NCBI RefSeq assembly: GCF_923079645.1
Contig: NZ_CAKLPY010000001.1
Location: 1,942,001 to 2,006,000 of the forward strand
Source: Emticicia aquatica
GTDB taxonomy: Bacteria; Bacteroidota; Bacteroidia; Cytophagales; Spirosomataceae
Reading direction: 5' to 3'
Length of the DNA: 64,000 nucleotides
Shown here: piece by piece, positions 17,923 to 27,417 of the stretch
Layout of the letters: each line of letters begins with the position of its first letter
How positions within the stretch are numbered: position 1 is the stretch's first letter
Program-made: the position numbers and the translations under genes
The notes under the pieces: model-generated
Told to the model about the DNA's origin: nothing
The model's input: only the letters and a program-made list of their open reading frames with translations
The model's database searches: none

Positions 17923-20634
17923 TTATTCAATATAAACCCGTTTTATTACATTAAAATCTTTTGCTTTAACTCCAACTAGAAAATTTCCTTTTGGAAAATC
18001 TGATAAATTAAAACTCTTTCGTGAGTCAAAAACATCCACTAAATATTCTCGAATTAATAATCCTTTCAAATCATAAATACTCACAGACGCATCTTTTAAA
18101 TCATCGAGTGTTTCGATGTTAAGAATTCCTTTTGGCACAGGATTTGGAAAAATGGTTACTCCTTTATTTGATAAATCTATATTAAATTTATAAGGCATTG
18201 ACGGTTCAGAATAACACCTTAGCGATTTCCCATCTTTCAATTGATAAAGAAGTGAACCCTTTACTTTATATACACCAGCCTCTTTTGCCTTAATTAAATT
18301 ATTTTCATTTGATAGTTTTATATCATCTTTAAACCATTCAAATTGATTATCAAACAAACCATTCGTAATGCTTTCGAGGGTATAAGTGCCTGACTGTAAG
18401 ATACTTAATCCTTGTGGATTAGGCTTAACTATTACCTCTACTGCATCAGATAATGGTGAAATACAGCCATTTTGGTCAATTGTTTTAACAGAAAATAACC
18501 CAGAAGTATTTACTATTTGTGTTTGTGTAGTTTTAGCATTACTCCATTGAAATGCTTTATTTTCTGTTGCAGCCAAAGTTACATTTTGACCATCGCAAAA
18601 AAATGTAGGGCCGTTTGCCGTTATAATTGGTTTTTCTGGAAGCGGATTTACAGTCACTTTTACCTCATCCGACACCGTCTCACACCCAAATTCATTCTTA
18701 GCTCTAACAAAAAAAACACCACTATTGGCAACTTTTAGACTATTATTTTGTTCTCCTGTATTCCATTTTATTCCATTTTCAACATTCGATAATAGTGTTA
18801 AACTTTTATCTGCACAAAATTCTGTTGGTCCATCCGGTGTAATAATTGGCTTTTGGGGCAGAGGATTCACTGTAATTGCAATCTTTGATGATGTATTTTC
18901 GCATCCAAATTCATTTTTTGCAGTAACAAAATAGTCTCCACTTTGGGTTACGGTAATTTCTTTGCTCAATTCTCCATTATTCCATTTATTCCCATTATCT
19001 CTATTTGATGATAGTGTTACGGATTTATCCGCACAAAAAATCGTTTCTCCTAATGCAGCTACTTTTATTTCTGGTTTAGGCAAAATTTGCACTTCAATCC
19101 CATTTGATGAAGTGAAACACCCTAAATAGTTAACTTGACTAACTGTATAATTTCCTTGTTGAGAAACTACGATTGTTTTACTACTTTCTCCAGTATTCCA
19201 AAATATGTCTTGGTCAACATCAGAAGTTAGTCGTACACTTTCTCCTTCACAAAAAGTAGTATTTCCTTCGGCTGAAACTTTTGGTTTATCACGGATACCC
19301 AATGAGGTGTAATTTGCAGTTGGAGTATAATAAACATTCCCTAAATAATCAATGGCACGCCCTCTATAAAAACCAGTAGTCGTTTCGATTGAGGCAGATT
19401 TAGCGATATCACTAAAACCATTTGTCCAATAATATTCTTTAAAACCATCAGGCATGAATATTCTGATTGGAGTTTTGGTATTTTCTGGGCTGCATCGTAA
19501 ATCAAAAAATAGCGGAATTGAAGGTGGAATTGGACTTGAACGAGAGAAAAAACTGCTATTTAGCTTATCATTCCACGCTCGGGCTAACTCAATCAATCCA
19601 TTGCCAAAAAAATGAACACCATCTGACCTTTCTCTAATCTCATCAGTCGCTGGGCCTTCAAAAGCGTTAGAATAATTTTGAATGACAAGATTTTGAGCGT
19701 CAATTACAGGTTGATATGTTCCCGAACTTACCCTACTCGCTCTACTAATCATCCAATTTATTTCTTTCCCAGTATCAATTCTGCTTCTATAAATTACATA
19801 TTCAAGGTCTTGTCGGTATTTTTCAGTACTTGTTCGTTTATCATTATCAGTTTCTCCTTGATGCCATAGAACAGTTCTAAGCCCAAACATATTGATATAA
19901 TAATGTAATGATTTTTTAAGGTTTTCATAAGGATAACCAGGTAACGCAAAATTACCTGAATAAAAATCTTGACCTCTTTCTCCATCAGCACTTTTACGCC
20001 AAGCTTCAATCCCCATGGCTTCAAATCCCGAATTTATAAACAAGATTGGAACGTTAAGTTTCTCAACAAGTAAATCTCCAAGTTTGCCCCAGCACCACGA
20101 ACCATTACCAAATGGAGCAATTTTTACATTTTCAGAAATTTGAGAAATGACAGGAAAAGGCGGTTCGGTGGTCTGACCGTAAGAATAAAAGTTTGTTATA
20201 CAATTAACTCTGTCATCGATAGCTGGCGGATTTCCTCTACCTTCGTAACCTTGAGCATTTGATTGACCCGAAATAACAAATACTTCACCAACACCAACTT
20301 TTTCTAAAGATGTAGTGCCAACAATATTTTCGCCTCGCAATGCTCTTATTTCAAGCTTATACCAGCCAGCTTGTGCATAAAGTCCACCAATGAAAGTGCC
20401 AAAATTAGGATTAATTGCAATTGGAGTCCAATCAACAAAAGTACCACCATTAATAGGAGTTAGTCGTGCATCAATTCTCTCTACTCGTGCTTGAAAAGTT
20501 CCGCCAATAGGAATCAGTCCTGTATTAGATGCATTTCTTTGAAAAATTGCTCTATTTACAGGAAATGAAATCGAAACTTGGGCAAAAACTGTAACATGCA
20601 CCAGCAAAGATAAACTTAAAAAAGCTTTCTTCAT
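17923..20634 (-). CDS. Second secreted SGNH esterase with Ig-like repeats and T9SS tail
   Basis: The 903-residue paralogue of the neighbouring esterase has the same order: signal peptide (MKKAFLSLSLLVHVTVFAQ), a SASA domain with VISGQSNAQG, LWHQGETDND and DGVHFFGNG, a linker sandwich, four well-conserved Ig-like repeats (GNTTFCEGESV, GETIFCADKSV, GPTEFCADKSL, GPTFFCDGQNV) plus one degenerate copy, and a type A T9SS domain (IFPNPVPKGILNIE to the end). It has one Ig-like repeat fewer than its neighbour. The tandem arrangement points to duplication. Esterase family is firm; substrate and attachment are inferred. Confidence 0.88.
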   Translation of the reverse strand: MKKAFLSLSLLVHVTVFAQVSISFPVNRAIFQRNASNTGLIPIGGTFQARVERIDARLTPINGGTFVDWTPIAINPNFGTFIGGLYAQAGWYKLEIRALRGENIVGTTSLEKVGVGEVFVISGQSNAQGYEGRGNPPAIDDRVNCITNFYSYGQTTEPPFPVISQISENVKIAPFGNGSWCWGKLGDLLVEKLNVPILFINSGFEAMGIEAWRKSADGERGQDFYSGNFALPGYPYENLKKSLHYYINMFGLRTVLWHQGETDNDKRTSTEKYRQDLEYVIYRSRIDTGKEINWMISRASRVSSGTYQPVIDAQNLVIQNYSNAFEGPATDEIRERSDGVHFFGNGLIELARAWNDKLNSSFFSRSSPIPPSIPLFFDLRCSPENTKTPIRIFMPDGFKEYYWTNGFSDIAKSASIETTTGFYRGRAIDYLGNVYYTPTANYTSLGIRDKPKVSAEGNTTFCEGESVRLTSDVDQDIFWNTGESSKTIVVSQQGNYTVSQVNYLGCFTSSNGIEVQILPKPEIKVAALGETIFCADKSVTLSSNRDNGNKWNNGELSKEITVTQSGDYFVTAKNEFGCENTSSKIAITVNPLPQKPIITPDGPTEFCADKSLTLLSNVENGIKWNTGEQNNSLKVANSGVFFVRAKNEFGCETVSDEVKVTVNPLPEKPIITANGPTFFCDGQNVTLAATENKAFQWSNAKTTQTQIVNTSGLFSVKTIDQNGCISPLSDAVEVIVKPNPQGLSILQSGTYTLESITNGLFDNQFEWFKDDIKLSNENNLIKAKEAGVYKVKGSLLYQLKDGKSLRCYSEPSMPYKFNIDLSNKGVTIFPNPVPKGILNIETLDDLKDASVSIYDLKGLLIREYLVDVFDSRKSFNLSDFPKGNFLVGVKAKDFNVIKRVYIE

Positions 20635-20746
20635 GGCGAAAAATTTTATAATAAAAGTTCACTCTAAGCTAAATACTTGTCAATCTTATCATGTCAAGTA
20701 AGTTTAGATTTACATTGTATAATCTAATCTTAATAATAAAATAGAT

Positions 20747-21730
20747 TTACAAATTTTGCCAAATCAAATCTTTCAAATCATCAATACCTTCATTGGTTAC
20801 TGCTGAAAAGAAAACAAATGGTAAATCTTCAGGAATCTTAGTTTTAATTTTCTTGATCTGTTTTTCATCAATCAAATCAATTTTTGAAATCCCTAGCACT
20901 CTTTTTTTGTCTAATAACTCTGGGTTAAATAATTTTAATTCTTTGAGAAGGGTTTTGTATTCTTTCATTGGATTCTCAGCATCAGCAGAAACTACAAACA
21001 GCAAAATTGAGTTTCGTTCGATGTGTCTTAGGAAGCGTAAACCAAGACCTTTGCCTTCAGAAGCTCCTTCAATAATTCCAGGAATGTCCGCCATTACGAA
21101 CGACCTAAAATCACGGTATGCTACTACGCCAAGGTTTGGAGTAAGTGTTGTAAAGGGGTAATCGGCAATTTCAGGTTTTGCAGCCGATACCGCAGAAAGC
21201 AGTGTTGATTTGCCAGCATTTGGGAATCCGACAAGACCCACATCTGCTAGTACTTTTAATTCTAATATTATCCAAGATTCTTGACCTGCATCACCTGTTT
21301 GATGATACTCCGGAGCTTGGTTCGTTGGGTTTCTAAAATGCCAGTTGCCGAGGCCGCCTCTTCCACCAGGTAATAAAATTACTTGTTGTCCATCTTCGGT
21401 AACTTCGCCAATAACTTCTCCAGTTTCTGCATCTCTCGCAATCGTTCCGAGTGGCACTTCAATCATTTCATCTTCGCCTTGTTTTCCAGAACGTTTCCCT
21501 CCCTCGCCAGCAATTCCATGTTGAGCTTTTATATGCTTCTGATATTTTAGATGCAAAAGTGTCCAGTATTGAGCATTTCCTCGCAAAACAATGTGTCCAC
21601 CTCTTCCACCATCGCCACCGTCAGGCCCACCATTCGGAACGTGTTTTTCACGCCTAAAATGTCTTGACCCTGCTCCTCCATTTCCCGAAACACAATTTAT
21701 TTTAACGTAATCAATAAAGTTACTTGTCAT
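20747..21730 (-). CDS. obg: Obg-family GTPase
   Basis: The 327-residue GTPase has the glycine-rich Obg fold at its N-terminus ([37 protein letters not shown]) and a G domain with the P-loop [12 protein letters not shown], switch region [13 protein letters not shown]3 [16 protein letters not shown] and ISKIDLID. Obg acts in 50S ribosome assembly and stress control. I chose the ATG at 21730 ([10 protein letters not shown]), since Obg proteins start just before FIDYVKI; the frame is open nine codons upstream to 21757. It is downstream of adk on the same strand. Confidence 0.95.
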   Translation of the reverse strand: MTSNFIDYVKINCVSGNGGAGSRHFRREKHVPNGGPDGGDGGRGGHIVLRGNAQYWTLLHLKYQKHIKAQHGIAGEGGKRSGKQGEDEMIEVPLGTIARDAETGEVIGEVTEDGQQVILLPGGRGGLGNWHFRNPTNQAPEYHQTGDAGQESWIILELKVLADVGLVGFPNAGKSTLLSAVSAAKPEIADYPFTTLTPNLGVVAYRDFRSFVMADIPGIIEGASEGKGLGLRFLRHIERNSILLFVVSADAENPMKEYKTLLKELKLFNPELLDKKRVLGISKIDLIDEKQIKKIKTKIPEDLPFVFFSAVTNEGIDDLKDLIWQNL

Positions 21731-21775
21731 AGCTAATTTCAATATCTCAATGTACAATATAATCGCTAATGCGAT

Positions 21776-21878
21776 TTTAAGCCTTAAAAATAGTATACTT
21801 AGTCTAATACATCTTTTTAAGATGAAAATTAGACTAAATAATATAAAAAAGGCTTAAATTCTGAATTTTTCAGAATTT
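21776..21878. repeat. Nested inverted repeats between adk and obg
   Basis: Three nested stems are visible: 21776-21785 with 21849-21858 (10 bp), 21799-21808 with 21828-21837 (10 bp), and 21810-21815 with 21819-21824 (6 bp). A further 9-bp hairpin at 21856-21864/21870-21878 abuts and partly competes with the outer stem. It could terminate adk transcription or structure the obg leader. Confidence 0.5.
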
Positions 21879-21903
21879 TTTACTCAATTACTTAAAAACT
21901 GAC

Positions 21904-22479
21904 TTAGCTTTTTGCTTCATCAATTGCGGCACAAATCATGCCAAAAATTGCTTCAACTTCACCAATACCATTGATTTTAACCACTTTACCTTGACTTTGG
22001 TAATAAGGTAATACATGGATTGTTTTAGTGAAATATTCATCAATTCGTTTAATCAATTTATCTTCATCATCATCCGCTCTTCCACTTACTTTTTTACGTT
22101 CAGCAATACGATTTTTTATTTCTGATTCTGTAACATCAAGTTGAAGAACCAAATCAATTTTTTCATTTTTACTTTCCAAAAAAGTATCTAACGCTTCTGC
22201 CTGTGGAACAGTCCTTGGAAATCCATCAAAAATAAAACCAGTTGCATCAGGGTTTCTTTGCACTTCTTCTTCAAGCATTTCAATCGTAATTGAATCAGGG
22301 ACTAATAAACCATCAGCCAAAATTTGTTTAACTTTTTGTCCTAAAGCTGTATTTTGGCTGATATGCATTCTAAACATATCACCAGTCGAAATATGAGCTA
22401 ATTTATAATTATCAATAATTTTGGCAGATTGAGTCCCTTTTCCTGCACCTGGAGGTCCGAATATTACTAGATTAAACAT
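21904..22479 (-). CDS. adk: Adenylate kinase
   Basis: The 191-residue enzyme interconverts ATP plus AMP and two ADP. The P-loop GPPGAGKGT is at residues 8-16, HISTGDMFR and GFIFDGFPRTVPQAEAL are the AMP-binding and family signatures, and RKKVSGRADDDED marks the lid. The lid is the short form without zinc cysteines, so the protein is about 190 residues and not 215, as is common in Bacteroidota. A TATTTTTG element (22559-22566, minus strand) lies 80 bp upstream but has no obvious -33 box. Confidence 0.96.
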   Translation of the reverse strand: MFNLVIFGPPGAGKGTQSAKIIDNYKLAHISTGDMFRMHISQNTALGQKVKQILADGLLVPDSITIEMLEEEVQRNPDATGFIFDGFPRTVPQAEALDTFLESKNEKIDLVLQLDVTESEIKNRIAERKKVSGRADDDEDKLIKRIDEYFTKTIHVLPYYQSQGKVVKINGIGEVEAIFGMICAAIDEAKS

Positions 22480-22622
22480 ATTTTTTAGTTCTTAACAAAT
22501 CAGGTTTACCTTGATTGCTTAAAATAACTTAGTTAGTAGTTAAAATTACGTTAAATGGCAAAAATAAAAGCAATTTTTAGAATTAACATCTTTTAAAGAA
22601 AATAATTTATTTGGTGGCTAAT

Positions 22623-22657
22623 AAAAAAGCCTAACTTAATTGAAGTTAGGCTTTTTT
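22623..22657 (-). terminator. Terminator after the TPR gene
   Basis: A perfect 15-bp stem (22623-22637 with 22643-22657, 5-nt loop) with A6 and T6 flanks lies 15 bp beyond the TPR gene stop codon on the minus strand. Confidence 0.8.
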
Positions 22658-22672
22658 ATTACTAGGATATTA

Positions 22673-24412
22673 TTAATTTTTTGGTTGAATACCTCCACCT
22701 GATGCTCCATTTGGGGCATTATTATTAGGCGGTGTTGTTGTTCCTGGCGTGGCTGGTGTTGCTCCCGACATGCTCTGTAATACTTGTTGAGCTTTCGTAT
22801 TAGTTGGGTCAAACTTCAAAGCCATGTTCATATATTCAGTTGCTTTTACTGTATCCTTCTCAATCAGTAAAGCTCTATAACCTAAATATCCATAAGCTTC
22901 TGAGAAATACTTGGCATTTTTCACATCAGCTTTCATTGCGTCAGTTGACAATTTAATATATTTGTCATAGTATGGAGCAGCTGAAAAAGTCGTATCAGTT
23001 GGGTTTCCATACTGTCTTGCACGAGCCTTTTGCATATAAGGAAATAACCAAGAATCTTTATATAATTCAATAGCTTTTGAATAAACAGTATCCGCTTTAA
23101 CATAATCTCTAGAACGCATATAAGCATCAGCTAAATTATAATAATCAGGAGCTGTACCACCTTTTTTTGATGAGGCAATATTTTTCTCATAAGCTCCAGC
23201 CAATTTTATCCAGTTTTTGCTAGCTCTATAAATATTAGCAATTGCGGTTGAATAATCAAAAGTAGAATCACCTTTTTCAATTGCAATCTCCATGTTTGAT
23301 ACTGCTAAAGAGTCATTCAATTTTTTAGCTGCATCATCTTTAATACAAGCATAAGCACGGCCTAACATTCCCCAGTCAGAAGCTAAATGACGCTCTTTTG
23401 ATGCTTGACCTAAAAACTCTAAAATATTCTTTGCTCCGTCAGCACATTCACCTTTTTCAGTTTGAATATACCCTTTCAAACGAAATTTAATTGGGTCTTT
23501 CTCTGTATCAAAAATTTGATTTAATATATTCAATGCTCCGTCATAATCCTTACTAGCAGTTGCTAATTTGATATAACGCAATTTTGCTGCTGGCGTTGCT
23601 TCGCTTTTATTTAAAGCTTGTTTTGCATTTTCAGCAGCTTGTGGAAATTTACCAAAAGTTGTAAATAATGAACTAAGGTAATAATATGCGGGAGCGTATT
23701 CTGGGTCAGCTTTAATTGCCTCGTTAAATTCAGTTTGTGCCTTCGGATAATTTTTACCTTGATACCAAACTCGACCCATCAATGTACGAATTTTAGCGGT
23801 TTTTTGACCCATATTCAAGGCATTTTCCAATGCTGTCATTGCAGCACCACCATCGTTTTTAATCAAATTAGCCATTGCTATTGCAATGTAATAATCAGGA
23901 TTATTTTTAACTTTTTGGATGTCTAAACCAGCTTGAATATTAATTACAGCTTCTGCGGGGTCGTTGATTTTATCAGAAAGCGTATAAGCTTCTCCAATTC
24001 TAAATAATACGTCTGCGTTTTTATTTTTTGTGTCTTTTTTGATTAGGTCAAAATCAACTTTTGCACCAGCTCTATCACCCGAAAGTAATTTTACTGTTGC
24101 TAAACCTACACGGCAAAGTGGGTCAGGCTTCTTTGCATCAAGTGCAGTACCCTTGGCAAAAGCCTCTTTAGCCTGAACTAAATCAACTTGACCATCTTGC
24201 AAATTCAGGTAATAATAACCTAGATAAAAATAATTTTCTGCTGTGGGAGCAATAGATGCCAATTGCTTGAAAGTTGTCTCCGCAGCGTTGTATCGCTCAG
24301 CATCCAAATTTCTCAGTCCATCCTGCACAGTTTGTGCCATTGTTTGGAACGACAACGCCAGTATCGCAACCGCTGATACCGACAAAGATTTCAAAATCTT
24401 GTTCATTTTCAC
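22673..24412 (-). CDS. Exported tetratricopeptide-repeat protein
   Basis: The 579-residue protein starts with a signal peptide (SVSAVAILALSFQTMAQ) and then consists almost entirely of TPR-like helical repeats (for example AENYFYLGYYYLNLQDG, PEYAPAYYYLSSLFTTFGKF, DYYNLADAYMRSRDYVKAD). The last about 35 residues are Pro/Thr/Asn/Gly-rich. No catalytic motif is present. It lies beside a PstS-like lipoprotein and the tonB cluster, an arrangement that recurs in Bacteroidota, so a periplasmic scaffold for envelope transport is possible, but the function is unknown. Confidence 0.8.
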   Translation of the reverse strand: MKMNKILKSLSVSAVAILALSFQTMAQTVQDGLRNLDAERYNAAETTFKQLASIAPTAENYFYLGYYYLNLQDGQVDLVQAKEAFAKGTALDAKKPDPLCRVGLATVKLLSGDRAGAKVDFDLIKKDTKNKNADVLFRIGEAYTLSDKINDPAEAVINIQAGLDIQKVKNNPDYYIAIAMANLIKNDGGAAMTALENALNMGQKTAKIRTLMGRVWYQGKNYPKAQTEFNEAIKADPEYAPAYYYLSSLFTTFGKFPQAAENAKQALNKSEATPAAKLRYIKLATASKDYDGALNILNQIFDTEKDPIKFRLKGYIQTEKGECADGAKNILEFLGQASKERHLASDWGMLGRAYACIKDDAAKKLNDSLAVSNMEIAIEKGDSTFDYSTAIANIYRASKNWIKLAGAYEKNIASSKKGGTAPDYYNLADAYMRSRDYVKADTVYSKAIELYKDSWLFPYMQKARARQYGNPTDTTFSAAPYYDKYIKLSTDAMKADVKNAKYFSEAYGYLGYRALLIEKDTVKATEYMNMALKFDPTNTKAQQVLQSMSGATPATPGTTTPPNNNAPNGASGGGIQPKN

Positions 24413-24456
24413 TCTAAAAGTTAGGTTTACAGATTCTTATGTTAATAAAAATTAAG

Positions 24457-24464
24457 CAAAGTTA
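24457..24464 (-). promoter_or_regulatory. Possible -7 element for the TPR gene
   Basis: TAACTTTG on the minus strand, 44 bp upstream of the TPR gene start, matches TAnnTTTG. No clear -33 box is seen. Confidence 0.4.
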
Positions 24465-24623
24465 AATAAAATGTCGTTTAGATAAAAAAATATTTTAACT
24501 TAGGATACTTTTATTCTTTTGCCGTTCATTCATTGAGACAAATTTTCACCCAAAAAGTAAATAAAATAAATGTTAATGTTTCGTTAATTGATGTATTTAC
24601 TTACAAAATGCATTTAATTGAAA

Positions 24624-25532
24624 TCAAGGTAATTTACCAATTGGTTTCTTTTCGAGATAAATTTCTCTATTATAAATATAGTATGGTAACAGACCCGATT
24701 TTTCGACAACTAGCTGACCAATTTGAGCACAACAAAAACGAATAAATGCACTCGCAAGCCCATAACCTTTTCTTGTGTGCAATATAATTTTTCTTTCAAA
24801 TGGGTATTTTCTAGCTTTTAATGACGCTGTTGTAGGAGTATAATAATCCGCTGCTGTAGCATTTTCTTTGTTTGAAATACCAATAACTTTTACACTATTT
24901 ATAAAATTTTGGCTTTTCGAATCATCAATATCACTAATCCAGTTTCCTCCAATAATTCCTATTGCATTCGTATTTTTCTTGATATATTCAATTACATCTT
25001 TATTACCATTCGCTGCAAAAATATTCGCTTTTTTAACATCTTTTATACCTAATTTTTGAATCATATAGTTCAAATTACTTGAACTGCTATTGTCAAAAAC
25101 TAATTTCAAATCTGAATTACTTTTCCCTTCAAAAATATTTTTAAGCTCAGTTACAGTAAGCCGAGAAATAGTATTATCCAAATTAGTAATCAGTGCTACA
25201 CCATCAAGAGCCATTTTTGCAGGCAAATATGGTATATTATTAGTTGTATAAAACTCTTTTTCACCGGCAGTTGCTTCTCTAGTAACAATTGCAATATTAG
25301 CTGAATCATTCATCATCTTTGCCATAGCTTTTTGCTCTGGAACATAGATTACATTTATTTTGGCTTTGGGATAATGGGCATTATAAGCCATCACTTCGGC
25401 TTCGACAATTGGTTGAAGAGATTCATCAGCGGCAATCGTGATTTCACCATCATTAGGTAAGTCTTGTTTTTCTTGTTGAGTACACTGCCATAAAGACATA
25501 GAAAAAAACAGTAAAAGAAATGATTTCTTCAT
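24624..25532 (-). CDS. PstS-like substrate-binding lipoprotein
   Basis: The 302-residue protein has a lipoprotein signal with cysteine at residue 17 (SLWQC) and a PBP-fold domain of the phosphate-binding PstS type: GEITIAADESLQPIVEAEV at the start, NIAIVTREATAGEKEF, the LTVTELKNIFEGK motif and YPFERKIILHTRKGYG near the end. No pst permease or ATPase genes are nearby; instead it lies just downstream of the tonB cluster. It may bind phosphate or another anion for the TonB system or act in sensing. Family is clear, ligand is not. Confidence 0.82.
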   Translation of the reverse strand: MKKSFLLLFFSMSLWQCTQQEKQDLPNDGEITIAADESLQPIVEAEVMAYNAHYPKAKINVIYVPEQKAMAKMMNDSANIAIVTREATAGEKEFYTTNNIPYLPAKMALDGVALITNLDNTISRLTVTELKNIFEGKSNSDLKLVFDNSSSSNLNYMIQKLGIKDVKKANIFAANGNKDVIEYIKKNTNAIGIIGGNWISDIDDSKSQNFINSVKVIGISNKENATAADYYTPTTASLKARKYPFERKIILHTRKGYGLASAFIRFCCAQIGQLVVEKSGLLPYYIYNREIYLEKKPIGKLP

Positions 25533-25644
25533 TGAAGTAATTTTTATAGTTTAAGTTTGAACCTTTTGAATGAATATTGTCAGTTTATCATTCCAAGATA
25601 ATCATTGAACGAAAATTTATCATAAAAAGTTGAGTGTAGCTATA

Positions 25645-25684
25645 AAAAATATGCCACCTCGTCCAAACGAAGTGGCATATTTTT
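25645..25684 (-). terminator. Terminator at the end of the tonB operon
   Basis: A perfect 13-bp outer stem (25645-25657 with 25672-25684) with an additional inner 3-bp pairing and A5/T5 flanks begins 10 bp after the stop of the 75-residue protein. It separates the exbB-tonB operon from the PstS-like gene. Confidence 0.8.
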
Positions 25685-25694
25685 ATATTTTCGT

Positions 25695-25922
25695 TCAGTC
25701 TTGAGACGATTCTGATAAAGCTTGATACGCCCGCCAACCTCTAAATGCCCCATAAATCATAAGTAAAATACCCATGGCATAAGACATAACTTCAGTTAAA
25801 GGGACTAATAACCACTGTCTTTTAATGACAAAACCACCCATTACAATGTATGCAAGGCCAGTAAATGCCATTACATACGGTGTAATCTGACTAAATCTAT
25901 TAGGTTTACGCTTTGGTAACAT
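25695..25922 (-). CDS. Small two-helix membrane protein
   Basis: The 75-residue product has two hydrophobic segments (about 15-30, PYVMAFTGLAYIVMGGFV, and 40-58, PLTEVMSYAMGILLMIYG) and a basic N-terminus. Its start codon shares a base with the tonB stop (TAATG), so it is almost certainly translated with tonB. I do not recognise the family; its position suggests an accessory of the TonB-ExbBD complex. Confidence 0.65.
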   Translation of the reverse strand: MLPKRKPNRFSQITPYVMAFTGLAYIVMGGFVIKRQWLLVPLTEVMSYAMGILLMIYGAFRGWRAYQALSESSQD

Positions 25923-26743
25923 TATTCAAGAACGAATGAAATTGGCATCGTAAAGAAAACCCTTACACTACGTCCATTTTGTTTTCCAGGATTCCATTTT
26001 GGCATTGATTTCAATACACGCTGTGCTTCTTCATCACAACCAAAGCCGATTCCTTTTAAAATTTGAACATCTCCAAGGCTACCATCTTTCTCTACAACAA
26101 ATTTAGCAAAAACTTTTCCCGAAACATTTGCTCTTTGAGCAGCAGAAGGATATTTAAGATTCTTACCAATAAAACTGTACATTTCCTTAATTCCACCTGG
26201 GAATTCAGGGTTTTGTTCTACAGTTGTAAAGATTTCATCTTCTTTAGGTTGTTCAATTTCTACAGCCCTAGGAGCTTCAACTGGTGGTGGAGCAGCTGCT
26301 ACCTCATCAGATTCTATACCTTCTTTTGTTTCGTTAGAAATAACTGCTTTTTCAATTTGCTCAACTGGTGGTGGTGGCTCTTCATTCTTAACTTCTTCAT
26401 CTGGCTTAGGTTCAGGAGGCAAGAATTTGATAGTTGCAACTTCAGGTGGCTTTTGTTCTGGTGGTGGTGGTGGTGGAAGTTCTAATGGTTTTTCTTCCTT
26501 TTTTTCCTCTTTCAGCTTGGTCAAATCGATTTCAACCGCAACTTCTTTTTTCGCTTTTGGCGTAATAGAAGCATAAAGCATTGGAGCACCCACAGCCGCC
26601 AAAAATGCAATCGAGCCATACAAAAGAGAGCGGTTGACCGTCTTTTTATATGTTTTTCTTAAATCATATGCTCCATACGCCTTATTACGGGTTTCGAAGA
26701 CCATATCATCTAAGGTAACATTGACATTATTTTTAGGGTCCAT
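25922..26743 (-). CDS. tonB: Energy transducer TonB
   Basis: The 273-residue protein has an N-terminal KAYGAYDLRKTYKKT motif typical of Bacteroidota TonB, one membrane helix (about 37-56), a Lys/Glu/Pro-rich periplasm-spanning region (about 80-150, with PPPPPPEQKPPE) and a C-terminal TonB domain (about 180-273: PEFPGGIKEMYSFIGKNLKY, GKVFAKFVVEKDGSL, MPKWNPGKQNGR). It couples the ExbB-ExbD proton motor to outer-membrane receptors. It follows two exbD genes and overlaps the next gene by one base. Confidence 0.93.
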   Translation of the reverse strand: MDPKNNVNVTLDDMVFETRNKAYGAYDLRKTYKKTVNRSLLYGSIAFLAAVGAPMLYASITPKAKKEVAVEIDLTKLKEEKKEEKPLELPPPPPPEQKPPEVATIKFLPPEPKPDEEVKNEEPPPPVEQIEKAVISNETKEGIESDEVAAAPPPVEAPRAVEIEQPKEDEIFTTVEQNPEFPGGIKEMYSFIGKNLKYPSAAQRANVSGKVFAKFVVEKDGSLGDVQILKGIGFGCDEEAQRVLKSMPKWNPGKQNGRSVRVFFTMPISFVLE

Positions 26744-26817
26744 ATTTTATTTAATTTTATTCATTAAAAGACTATTCAGATTTGAGATGAAAAGTATTAT
26801 TTAATGATTATGCTTAA

Positions 26818-27372
26818 TTACTGTTTTGGAGAAGCTATTTTTTGCTTATAAACTTCTAACTCTTCTTTTGAAGGATCAACGATTGCATAACGTTCGCATT
26901 TAGTAATTGACATTTCATCCAAAATGTCAACAGTATTTTTATAGGTAGCATCATCCGTTGGTTTGATAACTACTGTAAAAATATTTTGGTCTAAAGCGTT
27001 CACTTTTGCTTTTAAAATAGCTGTACGAATCCCATCTTTTGAATAATCAGATTCCATCAACAATTCTGGTGTCAAATCCTTAGCCGCTTTTTGATGATAG
27101 AAAATACGGTTATCTTTACCCATCACAATTGTTATCGTATTTGATACTTTAATTTCTTGTGTTTCTGGTTTTTGAGTCTCGTCTTTATCCTTTTCAGGCA
27201 TATTCAACTTCATCATGTTGGGCTTACTAAACGTGGTAGTGAATACAAAGAATGTAATCAGTAAGAACCCTAAGTCCACCATTGGAGTCATATCAACTCT
27301 CGCAGACTGCTTTTTGGCCCGTACCTTACCATCACCTTTGCCACTATCACTGGAGGTATCCATTTCTGCCAT
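26818..27372 (-). CDS. ExbD/TolR biopolymer transport protein (second copy)
   Basis: The 184-residue protein has a charged N-terminus and one membrane helix with the key aspartate region VDMTPMVDLGFLLITFFVF (Asp in PMVD), followed by a periplasmic domain. It is the second of two tandem exbD genes, 45 bp downstream of the first. Two different ExbD proteins next to one ExbB are common in Bacteroidota and could form a heterodimer in the motor. Confidence 0.92.
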   Translation of the reverse strand: MAEMDTSSDSGKGDGKVRAKKQSARVDMTPMVDLGFLLITFFVFTTTFSKPNMMKLNMPEKDKDETQKPETQEIKVSNTITIVMGKDNRIFYHQKAAKDLTPELLMESDYSKDGIRTAILKAKVNALDQNIFTVVIKPTDDATYKNTVDILDEMSITKCERYAIVDPSKEELEVYKQKIASPKQ

Positions 27373-27417
27373 TGTAATACAATGTTTAGATTGTTTGTAA
27401 CTATATTTTCACTGAAC

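Noticed and set aside
24533-24745. Plus-strand frame of 70 codons between the TPR and PstS-like genes
   Set aside because: It overlaps the end of the PstS-like gene in antisense and has no promoter or conserved motif.
26063-26485. Plus-strand open frame of 140 codons rich in Trp and Phe
   Set aside because: It is antisense to tonB; the Trp runs come from the complement of the proline-rich spacer codons, and no family is recognisable.
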